Assembly (NCBI GenBank): GCA_046160625.1
Contig: JBJXGZ010000135.1
Coordinates: 1-64,000, forward strand
Direction: 5' to 3'
DNA from: M3007 sp046160625
GTDB taxonomy: Bacteria; Bacteroidota; Bacteroidia; Chitinophagales; Saprospiraceae
DNA: 64,000 nucleotides
The position numbers and the translations under genes are program-made. Each line of letters begins with the position of its first letter. Positions within the stretch are counted from its first letter, which is position 1. Under the pieces are notes generated by a model, which ran no database searches, was not told the origin of the DNA, and was given only the letters and a program-made list of their open reading frames with translations. Shown one piece after another: positions 24,358 to 32,019 of the stretch.

Positions 24358-24798
24358 ATGAAACGTCAACTGTTCTTGTACTCGGTTTTGGCTCTTTTGC
24401 CATGCATCACCTATGCCCAAACTGAAAAAATGGAAGGTAAATGTGGCGACACATTGGAGCGTGAATTCAAAAACGGTAAAGAAACCCAGGATATTGAGAT
24501 TTCCATGGGTGCCGGGGATATGTTTGAGGTAATGGTAGTACCGGTGAGCGATGATTTGAAAATAAGGGCAGAGATGTTCGATTCGGACAATCAACCCCTT
24601 GTGAATGAGGAACCTACTGATCTCATGTTTAAAGATGAAACCGTCCGAAGTATTACTTTGACAACTGGCGCGCTTAAATCAAGCGGAATAGTCACGATCA
24701 GGTTGTTCAACTATAATGTTGATGCTGATAAAACAGGGGTTTATAACACCTATATCAAGTGCATTAAAAGTAACGGTGATATCATAAACCCAAAATAG
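24358..24798 (+). CDS. secreted protein of unknown function
   Basis: 146 aa from the ATG that opens a signal peptide (MKRQLFLYSVLALLPCITYA, cleavage before Q); an in-frame start ten codons earlier overlaps the toxin gene. The mature part has alternating strands and two Cys (C37 in the KCGDTLEREF region and one near the end in KCIKSNGD) that could form a disulphide. I do not recognise the family. Same strand, 26 nt after the toxin and 42 nt before nuoG, so it is probably in the operon. Confidence 0.65.
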   Translation: MKRQLFLYSVLALLPCITYAQTEKMEGKCGDTLEREFKNGKETQDIEISMGAGDMFEVMVVPVSDDLKIRAEMFDSDNQPLVNEEPTDLMFKDETVRSITLTTGALKSSGIVTIRLFNYNVDADKTGVYNTYIKCIKSNGDIINPK

Positions 24799-24840
24799 AA
24801 AAACAAGAAGGATGACCATAACCGGCATCAAATTCATAAA

Positions 24841-25773
24841 ATGGCAAAAGTTACCATAGACGGACAAACCATCGAAGTCGCAGACGGCACTACCATCCTG
24901 AACGCGGCGCGCCAGATTGGCGGCGAACTCGTGCCGCCCGCCATGTGCTATTATTCCACGCTGCAAGGCTCGGGCGGCAAGTGCCGTACCTGTCTTGTGC
25001 GCGTTACGAAAGGCTCGGAAAAAGACCCCCGCCCCATGCCCAAACTCGTGGCATCCTGCCAGACGATGGTCATGGACGGCATGGAAATAGCCAGCAAAAG
25101 CGATGCTACCGTGGTGGAAGCCCGCGCGGCAGTCACCGAGTTTTTGCTCATCAACCACCCACTTGATTGCCCTATTTGCGACCAGGCAGGCGAGTGCCAT
25201 TTGCAGGACTTGGCATTCGAGCACGGAAAAGCCAGCACACGCTACGAATTTGAACGCCGGACTTTTGAGAAAATTGACATCGGCCCGTACATCAAACTCC
25301 ACATGACGCGCTGCATCATGTGCTTCCGTTGTGTGTATGTGGCCAACCAACTCACCAACGAGCGGGTACACGGCATCCTCAATCGAGGCGACCATGTGGA
25401 GATCAGCACCTACATTGAGAAGGCGATTGACAATGATTTCAGCGGCAACGTGATAGACGTGTGTCCCGTGGGTGCGCTTACTGACCGCACGTTCCGTTTC
25501 AAAAGTCGTGTGTGGTTCCTCAACCCAATGGACGCGCACCGCAATTGCGACAAATGTTCCGGCAAAGTCGTGGCCTGGATGTACGGCGGAGAAATTTACC
25601 GCATTACGGGCCGAAAAGACAAATACGGGGAGGTACATGAATTCATTTGCAATACCTGTCGTTTCGAGAAAAAAGATAAAGCGGATTGGGTCATCGAAGG
25701 GCCAAGAGATATGGACAAGCATTCGGTTATTTCACAAAACCACTACGAACACGGAGAACTGACAGTTCGCTAA
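24841..25773 (+). CDS. nuoG: NADH-quinone oxidoreductase subunit G, short form
   Basis: 310 aa, far shorter than the about 700-900 aa of proteobacterial NuoG. The N-terminal ferredoxin domain has Cys ligands in CYYSTLQGSGGKCRTC and ASC. The His-Cys motif is HPLDCPICDQAGEC; the 4Fe-4S ligands are in RCIMCFRC and VIDVCPVGALTD. It then runs into NCDKCSGKVVAW and stops without the MopB domain. Short NuoG is usual in Bacteroidota, so this is not a truncation. Electron relay in the peripheral arm. Confidence 0.95.
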   Translation: MAKVTIDGQTIEVADGTTILNAARQIGGELVPPAMCYYSTLQGSGGKCRTCLVRVTKGSEKDPRPMPKLVASCQTMVMDGMEIASKSDATVVEARAAVTEFLLINHPLDCPICDQAGECHLQDLAFEHGKASTRYEFERRTFEKIDIGPYIKLHMTRCIMCFRCVYVANQLTNERVHGILNRGDHVEISTYIEKAIDNDFSGNVIDVCPVGALTDRTFRFKSRVWFLNPMDAHRNCDKCSGKVVAWMYGGEIYRITGRKDKYGEVHEFICNTCRFEKKDKADWVIEGPRDMDKHSVISQNHYEHGELTVR

Positions 25774-25785
25774 AATTACTATCAC

Positions 25786-26196
25786 ATGGAAGAGGGAGAA
25801 AAAATGTTTTTGTCCAATTCCGTTGGGAAAATAAGTAATAATTGGATTAAAATAAAAACCTTCAAGGGTGGTCAAATGACAATTCCGTTTGAAGATATTT
25901 TATCCATAAAATATCGGCTGAAGAGGAAAGTGATAACTGCAACAATCTGGTTTATTATAGGAGCACTGTGCCTTTGGCCTTTGTTCTACGATCCTACAAA
26001 TGGAAAGGCATATAGAGGTTTATACATGACATTCCTGCTGGGCTTGGGGGGCTTGGCCAATCTTTTAGGGTATTTTGAGATTGAAATTCACACAGTAAAT
26101 AAGATAGTCCGGTTGGAAGATGTGGAATTCAACAAATTGAAAGACGGACGTGCCTTTATTGAAACACTTGAAAAATTGATCCTGGCAAAAAACTAA
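25786..26196 (+). CDS. membrane protein of unknown function between nuoG and nuoH
   Basis: 136 aa. A β-rich N-terminus (LSNSVGKISNNWIKIKTFKG, ending in the FEDILSIKYRLKRK strand) resembles PH-like domains that precede membrane hairpins. Two hydrophobic helices at about 47-66 and 76-92 follow, and then a β/α end. I cannot name a family. It is AT-rich compared with flanking nuo genes, 12 nt after nuoG and about 25 nt before nuoH, so it is co-transcribed. A role in complex I assembly is unsupported. Confidence 0.6.
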   Translation: MEEGEKMFLSNSVGKISNNWIKIKTFKGGQMTIPFEDILSIKYRLKRKVITATIWFIIGALCLWPLFYDPTNGKAYRGLYMTFLLGLGGLANLLGYFEIEIHTVNKIVRLEDVEFNKLKDGRAFIETLEKLILAKN

Positions 26197-26221
26197 CCGC
26201 CAGCTTGAACAACACAAAAAA

Positions 26222-27253
26222 ATGAGTCTTATCCTACTTTTTAGTCTCGGCTTTATCATCGAAAAAGCTGTTCTTATCATAGTGTTGTTTACCCTGACGC
26301 TGGGCGTTGCGGCGTACTCTACCTATGGAGAGCGCAAAATCGCAGCCTTTTTCCAGGACCGACTCGGCCCAAGCAATGCTGGCCCATGGGGTATCCTTCA
26401 GCCTTTGGCCGATGGGGTCAAGATGTTTACCAAGGAGGATTTTGTGCCCAACCAATCCGAGCGTTGGCTGTATATCCTGGCGCCAGGCGCATTCATTTTT
26501 GTCGCCCTGATGGCCTCTGCAGTTATTCCATGGGGTACGACCCTTACGCTTGGTGGCCTCAACTGGAATCTTCAAGTGGCGGACGTGAACATTGGCATCT
26601 TGTACGTAGTAGGCTTGGCCTCGCTTGGGGTTTATGGAATTATGCTTGGTGGCTGGGCATCCAATAACAAATTCTCGCTCTACGGGGCCATCCGCGCCAG
26701 CTCACAGATGATTTCTTACGAGTTGGCGATGGGATTGTCCATTATAGCAATCGTTATGTTGAGCGGTTCATTGAGTCTCAAAACCATTGTAGATCAGCAG
26801 GCTGGAATGTGGAATGTGGTGTACCAGCCGCTTGGTTTTATTCTTTTCCTCACTTGCGCCCTTGCTGAGTGTAATCGGGCACCTTTCGATATGGCCGAGT
26901 GCGAAACAGAACTTATCGGCGGTTATCACACGGAATATAGTGCTATGAAACTCGGGTTTTTCCTCTTCGCCGAGTACATCAACATGTTCATTTCCTGCAC
27001 AGTCATTTCATGTCTTTACTTTGGAGGATACCACTTCCCCGGAATTGATCCGGGTTGGCTCGGAGGCTTGATGGGGCCGATCGTGCTGCTGACAAAAGCG
27101 TTCTTTTTCATCTTTGTTTTCATGTGGATTCGTTGGACGCTCCCACGTTTTCGCTATGACCAATTGATGCAACTGGGCTGGAAATCGCTTATTCCGCTTG
27201 CAATTGTGAATATGATGCTGACTGGGGCGGGGATTTTGTGGCTGGGGAAATAA
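26222..27253 (+). CDS. nuoH: NADH-quinone oxidoreductase subunit H
   Basis: 343 aa with eight or so membrane helices; it connects the peripheral arm to the proton-pumping arm and closes the quinone chamber. Diagnostic stretches: YGERKIAAFFQDRLGPSNAGP, GILQPLADGVKMFTKED, and CNRAPFDMAECETELIGGYHTEYSAMKL. Complete length. Confidence 0.97.
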   Translation: MSLILLFSLGFIIEKAVLIIVLFTLTLGVAAYSTYGERKIAAFFQDRLGPSNAGPWGILQPLADGVKMFTKEDFVPNQSERWLYILAPGAFIFVALMASAVIPWGTTLTLGGLNWNLQVADVNIGILYVVGLASLGVYGIMLGGWASNNKFSLYGAIRASSQMISYELAMGLSIIAIVMLSGSLSLKTIVDQQAGMWNVVYQPLGFILFLTCALAECNRAPFDMAECETELIGGYHTEYSAMKLGFFLFAEYINMFISCTVISCLYFGGYHFPGIDPGWLGGLMGPIVLLTKAFFFIFVFMWIRWTLPRFRYDQLMQLGWKSLIPLAIVNMMLTGAGILWLGK

Positions 27254-27283
27254 ATTTTCAAAATCACTCAAATAATTAAAGCC

Positions 27284-27508
27284 ATGGACGCACTTCTGTT
27301 GACGGGCCCAAAAGAAGACCTGAAAACCTTGATACCGCTTTTCAAGCGGCTTGGGTTGTCATTTTCTTTTTTAGAAGACAAAGCCACGAAAGAGAAAAGT
27401 GACAAAGTAAAAACCTCAAAAAAGGCTTCTCCTAAGAAAATTATTTTGACACGTCACCTTGACCGCATTATGCAGGAGGATGACGAGTTGCTCCAAAAAT
27501 TGGCTTGA
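27284..27508 (+). CDS. probable antitoxin of the Doc-type toxin
   Basis: 74 aa, with a short strand/helix N-terminus (MDALLLTGPKEDLKTLIPLF), a Lys-rich middle and a helical end (LDRIMQEDDELLQKLA). No named family recognised, but the position is right for an antitoxin: same strand, stop 1 nt before the toxin ATG, and 30 nt after the nuoH stop. The C-terminal helix could block the Doc active site as Phd does; this is inference. Confidence 0.6.
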   Translation: MDALLLTGPKEDLKTLIPLFKRLGLSFSFLEDKATKEKSDKVKTSKKASPKKIILTRHLDRIMQEDDELLQKLA

Positions 27509-27509
27509 A

Positions 27510-27890
27510 ATGATTGAGATAGAACAGGTTATAGAAATCCATAACCAAATCATTGAAAAATATGGAGGGGCTAGGGGTATCCGCGATGAACGATATTTGG
27601 AATCAGCCATTGCTCGTCCATTCATGGGCAGTGGGGATTTTGACTACTACCCAACGCCCGTCCACAAGGCTGCCGCACTACTAGAAAGCCTCGTCCACAA
27701 CCACCCATTTATGGATGGGAATAAAAGAACAGGTTACATTGTGATGCGCTCCTTGCTCAATGAGTTCAGTCTTGATATCCAAGAAACCATGGAGGCGCGT
27801 TTTGATTTTTTACACGAAGTGGCTGAAGGAAAATTAGGTTTTGAAGAGATATATGAGTGGCTTTCTGCTAGATTAGTACCTTTTAAATAA
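27510..27890 (+). CDS. doc: Fic/Doc-family (death-on-curing) toxin
   Basis: 126 aa from the ATG after the antitoxin stop; an earlier in-frame ATG overlaps the antitoxin and is unlikely. The catalytic motif is H65-P-F-M-D-G-N71-K72-R73-T-G, the Fic/Doc signature. Doc of phage P1 phosphorylates EF-Tu and Fic proteins AMP-ylate targets; the glycine in MDGNKRTG is shared by both groups, so I keep the broad label. RDERYLESAIARP is typical of the death-on-curing subfamily. Located between nuoH and nuoI, with only a 41-nt gap to nuoI. Confidence 0.88.
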   Translation: MIEIEQVIEIHNQIIEKYGGARGIRDERYLESAIARPFMGSGDFDYYPTPVHKAAALLESLVHNHPFMDGNKRTGYIVMRSLLNEFSLDIQETMEARFDFLHEVAEGKLGFEEIYEWLSARLVPFK

Positions 27891-27931
27891 CCATCCGACA
27901 ACCCCATTACCAGATCATCAAATCAGAAGTT

Positions 27932-28486
27932 ATGCAACTCACACAACGCTCGAAAAACGTCGTCAACAAAAAAATGACCTTCATGGAGCGCATTTACCTT
28001 CCCGCCATAGCCAAGGGAATGTGGACCACGCTCAAGCACTTTTTCAGGAAGAGCAATACGACCTCTTATCCAAAGGAGAAACGTGAATTCGCCCCCGTCT
28101 ATCGCGGATGGCACGTGTTGAAACGCGACGAACAAGGTCGGGAAAACTGCACCGCTTGCGGGCTATGTGCGGTGGCTTGTCCGGCTGAAGCCATCACAAT
28201 GGTCGCTGAAGAACGCCAAAAAGGCGAAGAACATCTCTACCGCGAAGAAAAATACGCAGCGGTGTACGAGATCAATATGTTGCGCTGTATTTTTTGTGGA
28301 ATGTGCGAAGAAGCCTGTCCTAAAGAAGCGATTTTCCTGACAGACCGTCTGGTGCCGAGCGATTATGTGCGCCAGAATTTTGTGTTTGGCAAAGACATGC
28401 TTGTAGAAGGGATTACACCTGATAAACGCATTGACGTGACAGCTCGCCAGAAACATCTTACCGAGCAAAAAGTCCAAACTGCCTGA
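27932..28486 (+). CDS. nuoI: NADH-quinone oxidoreductase subunit I
   Basis: 184 aa ferredoxin-type subunit with two [4Fe-4S] clusters (N6a, N6b). Ligand sets are ENCTACGLCAVACPAEAI and LRCIFCGMCEEACPKEAI, in the right spacing. An N-terminal amphipathic helix (YLPAIAKGMWTTLKHFF) anchors it to the membrane. Complete. The start follows the Doc gene by 41 nt. Confidence 0.96.
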   Translation: MQLTQRSKNVVNKKMTFMERIYLPAIAKGMWTTLKHFFRKSNTTSYPKEKREFAPVYRGWHVLKRDEQGRENCTACGLCAVACPAEAITMVAEERQKGEEHLYREEKYAAVYEINMLRCIFCGMCEEACPKEAIFLTDRLVPSDYVRQNFVFGKDMLVEGITPDKRIDVTARQKHLTEQKVQTA

Positions 28487-28528
28487 TTATACGCCCCAGT
28501 CGAACACTGGTATAAACGATTGACCAAC

Positions 28529-29029
28529 ATGGTTTTACCTATATTTCTAACCCTCGCAGCCATTTCCATTCTTACTGCGCTGCTCATGGTTCTTTCCAAG
28601 AATCCTGTACACAGCGTGTTGTACCTGATCCTTACGTTTTTTGCCATCGCCGGGCAATATATCCTGCTTAATGCACAGTTTCTGGCTGTGGTACACATCA
28701 TCGTGTACGCCGGGGCGATTATGGTGTTGTTCCTCTTTGTGCTGATGCTGCTCAACCTAAACAAAGACAGCGAACCGCAAAAATCCACGACCTGGAAAAT
28801 CAGCGCGGGCATTACGGCGGGCATGCTGCTGGTGACGTTGGTGGGTGCGCTGCGCGGCGGCATTGAAGTAAATATTCCTGAAAATGTCAACAATCAAGTC
28901 GGCCTTGTAGAAAACCTAGGCTATGTGCTCTTTACTGATTTTGTGGTGCCGTTTGAGATCGCGGGGATTTTGTTTTTGGCGGCGATGGTGGGAGCCGTTT
29001 TGGTGGGAAAAAGGGATTTGCAAGTTTAA
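28529..29029 (+). CDS. nuoJ: NADH-quinone oxidoreductase subunit J
   Basis: 166 aa from the ATG (an in-frame TTG lies three codons upstream). Five membrane helices; the conserved NPVHSVLYLILTFFAIAGQY and HIIVYAGAIMVLFLFVLMLL, the latter containing the π-bulge region typical of NuoJ, are intact. Part of the proton-translocating arm. Confidence 0.95.
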   Translation: MVLPIFLTLAAISILTALLMVLSKNPVHSVLYLILTFFAIAGQYILLNAQFLAVVHIIVYAGAIMVLFLFVLMLLNLNKDSEPQKSTTWKISAGITAGMLLVTLVGALRGGIEVNIPENVNNQVGLVENLGYVLFTDFVVPFEIAGILFLAAMVGAVLVGKRDLQV

Positions 29030-29036
29030 ATAATTC

Positions 29037-29095
29037 AGCGCAGAGACGCGGAGACACAGAGGGGAATCTTCTCCGCGCCTCCGCGCCTCTGCGGT
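29037..29095. repeat. ccgcagag-word hairpin between nuoJ and nuoK
   Basis: The left arm (gcgcagagacgcggagacac) faces a right arm ending cgcgcctctgcgg. It is the same repeat family as at 21.8 and 11.8 kb. It ends about 20 nt before the nuoK start codon. Confidence 0.7.
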
Positions 29096-29113
29096 AAAAA
29101 ATAGAGTTCTAAA

Positions 29114-29434
29114 ATGCTAGAAACAATACGCTCCATCCCCATTGACTACTACGTTTACCTCAGCACCGTGCTGTTCGTCATCGGCGTGTTCGGGGTGCTA
29201 GTACGCCGCAACGCCATTGTTGTGCTTATGTGCATCGAGTTGATGCTCAATGCAGTGAACCTGCTTTTGGCAGCCTTTTCCACGTATCTCTCTGATTCTC
29301 AGGGACAAATCATGGTTTTTTTCATCATGGTGGTGGCAGCAGCGGAGGCGGCGGTCGGACTGGGTATTCTGGTCATGATTTACAGAAACACGAAGAGCAC
29401 GGATATTTCCTTGCTTGATAATTTGAAAAACTAA
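29114..29434 (+). CDS. nuoK: NADH-quinone oxidoreductase subunit K
   Basis: 106 aa with three membrane helices and the two conserved glutamates in MCIELMLNAVNLLL and MVVAAAEAAVGLG, both needed for proton movement. Complete. The next start (MntA) is 2 nt after its stop. Confidence 0.96.
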   Translation: MLETIRSIPIDYYVYLSTVLFVIGVFGVLVRRNAIVVLMCIELMLNAVNLLLAAFSTYLSDSQGQIMVFFIMVVAAAEAAVGLGILVMIYRNTKSTDISLLDNLKN

Positions 29435-29436
29435 AC

Positions 29437-29727
29437 ATGACAACTCGCGAACAAATTCTTTCTCAACTCGCACTGGCCAAGCCGACCCTGCTGATACAAT
29501 ACCCAATCAGCAGAATGGCGATTTTTGGCTCGGTCAGCCGGGGTGACGACAGCGTGGATAGCGACGTAGATATCCTGGTAGAATTTACCCAGCCAGCAGG
29601 AATGCAATTCATCCATTTGGCTTTTGATTTGGAAAAGATTTTGCAGAAAAAAGTGGACTTGGTTTCCAAAAACGGCATCAAAAAAGCTTATTTCGCTGAA
29701 ATCGAGCCCGATTTGATTTATGTCTAA
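29437..29727 (+). CDS. mntA: MntA-type nucleotidyltransferase antitoxin
   Basis: 96 aa. The minimal nucleotidyltransferase motif is complete: G31-S-V-S-R-G-D37 then D43-V-D45 in SDVDILVEF, with a third acidic residue later (KKVDLV). In MntA/HepT systems the antitoxin adds nucleotides to HepT and so inactivates it. Starts 2 nt after nuoK and overlaps HepT by 8 nt, so it has no room for its own promoter. Confidence 0.88.
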   Translation: MTTREQILSQLALAKPTLLIQYPISRMAIFGSVSRGDDSVDSDVDILVEFTQPAGMQFIHLAFDLEKILQKKVDLVSKNGIKKAYFAEIEPDLIYV

Positions 29728-30079
29728 GCGAACGCCCATATTGCTTTTGAAAGATATTCTTGAATCAGCAAACTTGATTGAGGAATACGCCAAAGGCATG
29801 GATTTTGAGCAATTTTACAAAGATTTGAAGACCCGCGATGCGGTAATCCGAAACTTTGAAATCATAGGAGAAGCCGCCAACGGCATCCCAAATGACCTAG
29901 CTAAGAACCACCCTGAGATTGACTGGGCTGGCGTTGTTGGCTTCCGCAATGTGCTGATTCACGATTATTTTGGAGTAGACTACGCAATGGTCTGGGATAT
30001 TCGGCAAACATTTTTGCCCGATTTGAAAGAAAAAATAATGCTGGTTATTCAAAATTTGGAAAGCCAGTCGAATGTTTAG
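29720..30079 (+). CDS. hepT: HepT-like ribonuclease toxin (DUF86, HEPN)
   Basis: 119 aa. The HEPN catalytic motif Rx4-6H is R76-N-V-L-I-H81-D-Y83, and the RNFEIIGEA stretch is typical of DUF86. HepT is an mRNase whose active site is modified by the MntA partner at the RxxxxHxY tyrosine. The toxin gene ends 3 nt before nuoL. Together with MntA it forms a compact pair inserted exactly between nuoK and nuoL. Confidence 0.88.
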   Translation: MSKRTPILLLKDILESANLIEEYAKGMDFEQFYKDLKTRDAVIRNFEIIGEAANGIPNDLAKNHPEIDWAGVVGFRNVLIHDYFGVDYAMVWDIRQTFLPDLKEKIMLVIQNLESQSNV

Positions 30080-30082
30080 AAA

Positions 30083-31969
30083 ATGAACCAACTCATACCA
30101 CTTATTCCCTTTTTGCCGCTTATCGGCTTCGCGATCAACGGCTTGTTTGGCAAACGCCTGAGTAAAACCACTGTCGGCATCATTGGCTCCGGCACTTTGC
30201 TTGTTTCGTTCATTTTGAGCGTAATGTGTTTCAATCAGGTGGCGGCCTCCGGCCCGATTCAGGTGACCTTGTACAACTTCTTTACCGTGGGCAGCCTGAG
30301 CGCCGATTTTGGCTTTCTCGTAGACCATCTCTCGGTCTGGATGATGCTGATCGTGACAGGTGTGGGCTTCCTGATCCATGTGTATAGTATTGGCTATATG
30401 CACGACGATGACGGCTTCTGGAAGTTTTTCGCATATCTCAATCTGTTCATTTTCTCCATGTTGCTGCTCGTCATGGGCGACAATTTCCTGATGCTCTTTT
30501 TCGGCTGGGAAGGTGTGGGACTTTGCTCCTACCTGCTCATCGGGTTTTGGTACACGAACAAGGAATACGGCAAAGCCGCACGCAAAGCGTTCATTATGAA
30601 CCGAATCGGTGACCTGGGATTGCTTATTGGAATGTTCGTGATCTTCCAGACATTCGGCAGCCTCAACTTCTCTGACATCTTTACCACCCTACCGAATATC
30701 CGCCTGGAGGCGGGCGTGGTGACCCTGATTTGTATTCTGCTGTTCATCGGGGCGATGGGCAAAAGCGCCCAAATCCCGCTCTATACCTGGTTGCCTGATG
30801 CTATGGCCGGTCCAACTCCCGTGTCGGCGCTCATCCATGCGGCCACGATGGTTACAGCGGGCGTGTATCTCGTAGCGCGTTGTCATCCGCTTTACAACCT
30901 CTCGCCCGATGCCATGCACTTTGTGGCGCTCATCGGGGTGATTACCTGCATATTCGCCGCAATCATTGGTCTGCGGCAGAACGACATCAAGAAAGTATTG
31001 GCCTATTCTACAGTGTCGCAACTTGGACTGATGTTCGTCGCGCTGGGCATGGGCGCATACGCTAGCGCGATTTTCCACGTCACCACCCACGCTTTTTTCA
31101 AGGCCCTGTTGTTCCTCGCGGCGGGCAGTGTGATTCACGGCATGGGTGGAGAACAGGACATCCGAAATATGGGCGGATTGCGCAAAGCGATGCCAGTCAC
31201 GTTCTGGGTGTTTCTCATTGGCACCTTTGCGATTGCAGGTTTTCCGCTGATGGCGGGCTTTTTCTCGAAAGACGAAATCTTCGCCTTCACTTTTGCCCAT
31301 GGCGGTGGATGGTGGTGGGGTTTTGCCGGCTTAGGGGCCATGTTTACTGCAATTTATATGTGCAGGCTGTTGTATGTCACGTTTTTTGGTGAATTCAGAG
31401 GCACACACGAACAAGCGCACCATTTGCACGAAAGCCCAAAAGTGATGACCATACCGCTCATTATTCTGGCGGTACTGTCCATTGCGGGTGGTTTCCTGAA
31501 CACCCCGCATTTCCTGCATCTGGGCAACGAACAATGGCTGGCGCACTGGTTCTCCAATGTCATCCCACTCAATGAAATGCACCTCGAAGCCAGCACGGAG
31601 TGGACGCTGATGATTTTCACTACCTCCCTGGCGGTGGTCATCATCATAATATCCTACTTTATTTACGGTAAAAAATCGAATCTCCCGGTGGCAGATTCCG
31701 CCCAATCCAGTCTCACCCGTTTGGTGGCGAACAAGTTTTATGTGGATGAAATTTACGATTTCCTGTTTGTACGCCCGGTAGAAAAACTGTCCAAAATGTT
31801 CCATTACTACGTTGACATTCAAGGCATTGACGGCATTGTGAATGGCGTGGGCACAGGGGTTCAACGGCTTGGTGCGCAGTTCCGGAAATTGCAGAACGGG
31901 AATATTGAATATTATCTGCTGGGAATGGTGGCCGGGGTGGTGTTGTTGATGTTGACGATGTGGGCGTGA
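30083..31969 (+). CDS. nuoL: NADH-quinone oxidoreductase subunit L
   Basis: 628 aa antiporter-like subunit. Conserved LMLFFGWEGVGLCSYLLIGFW, TWLPDAMAGPTPVSALIHAA and VGTFA-like segments are present, and the long C-terminal amphipathic helix (residues about 540-580) precedes a final membrane helix. Pumps protons. Its start lies 3 nt after the HepT stop, so it is translated from the same transcript. Confidence 0.97.
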   Translation: MNQLIPLIPFLPLIGFAINGLFGKRLSKTTVGIIGSGTLLVSFILSVMCFNQVAASGPIQVTLYNFFTVGSLSADFGFLVDHLSVWMMLIVTGVGFLIHVYSIGYMHDDDGFWKFFAYLNLFIFSMLLLVMGDNFLMLFFGWEGVGLCSYLLIGFWYTNKEYGKAARKAFIMNRIGDLGLLIGMFVIFQTFGSLNFSDIFTTLPNIRLEAGVVTLICILLFIGAMGKSAQIPLYTWLPDAMAGPTPVSALIHAATMVTAGVYLVARCHPLYNLSPDAMHFVALIGVITCIFAAIIGLRQNDIKKVLAYSTVSQLGLMFVALGMGAYASAIFHVTTHAFFKALLFLAAGSVIHGMGGEQDIRNMGGLRKAMPVTFWVFLIGTFAIAGFPLMAGFFSKDEIFAFTFAHGGGWWWGFAGLGAMFTAIYMCRLLYVTFFGEFRGTHEQAHHLHESPKVMTIPLIILAVLSIAGGFLNTPHFLHLGNEQWLAHWFSNVIPLNEMHLEASTEWTLMIFTTSLAVVIIIISYFIYGKKSNLPVADSAQSSLTRLVANKFYVDEIYDFLFVRPVEKLSKMFHYYVDIQGIDGIVNGVGTGVQRLGAQFRKLQNGNIEYYLLGMVAGVVLLMLTMWA

Positions 31970-32019
31970 GAAAAACAAAACCGACTTCAATTTTACACGA
32001 ACACGACTAACCGACTTCT

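Noticed and set aside
24679..25722. A 347-codon open frame on the minus strand opposite nuoG and the preceding gene
   Set aside because: It lies antisense to a gene with complete Fe-S motifs, has a composition typical of a frame shadow (His/Ala/Val-rich), no signal or domain, and spans the boundary of two plus-strand genes.
30689..31300. A 203-codon minus-strand frame inside nuoL
   Set aside because: Full overlap with a conserved subunit and low-complexity basic composition; it is a shadow frame.
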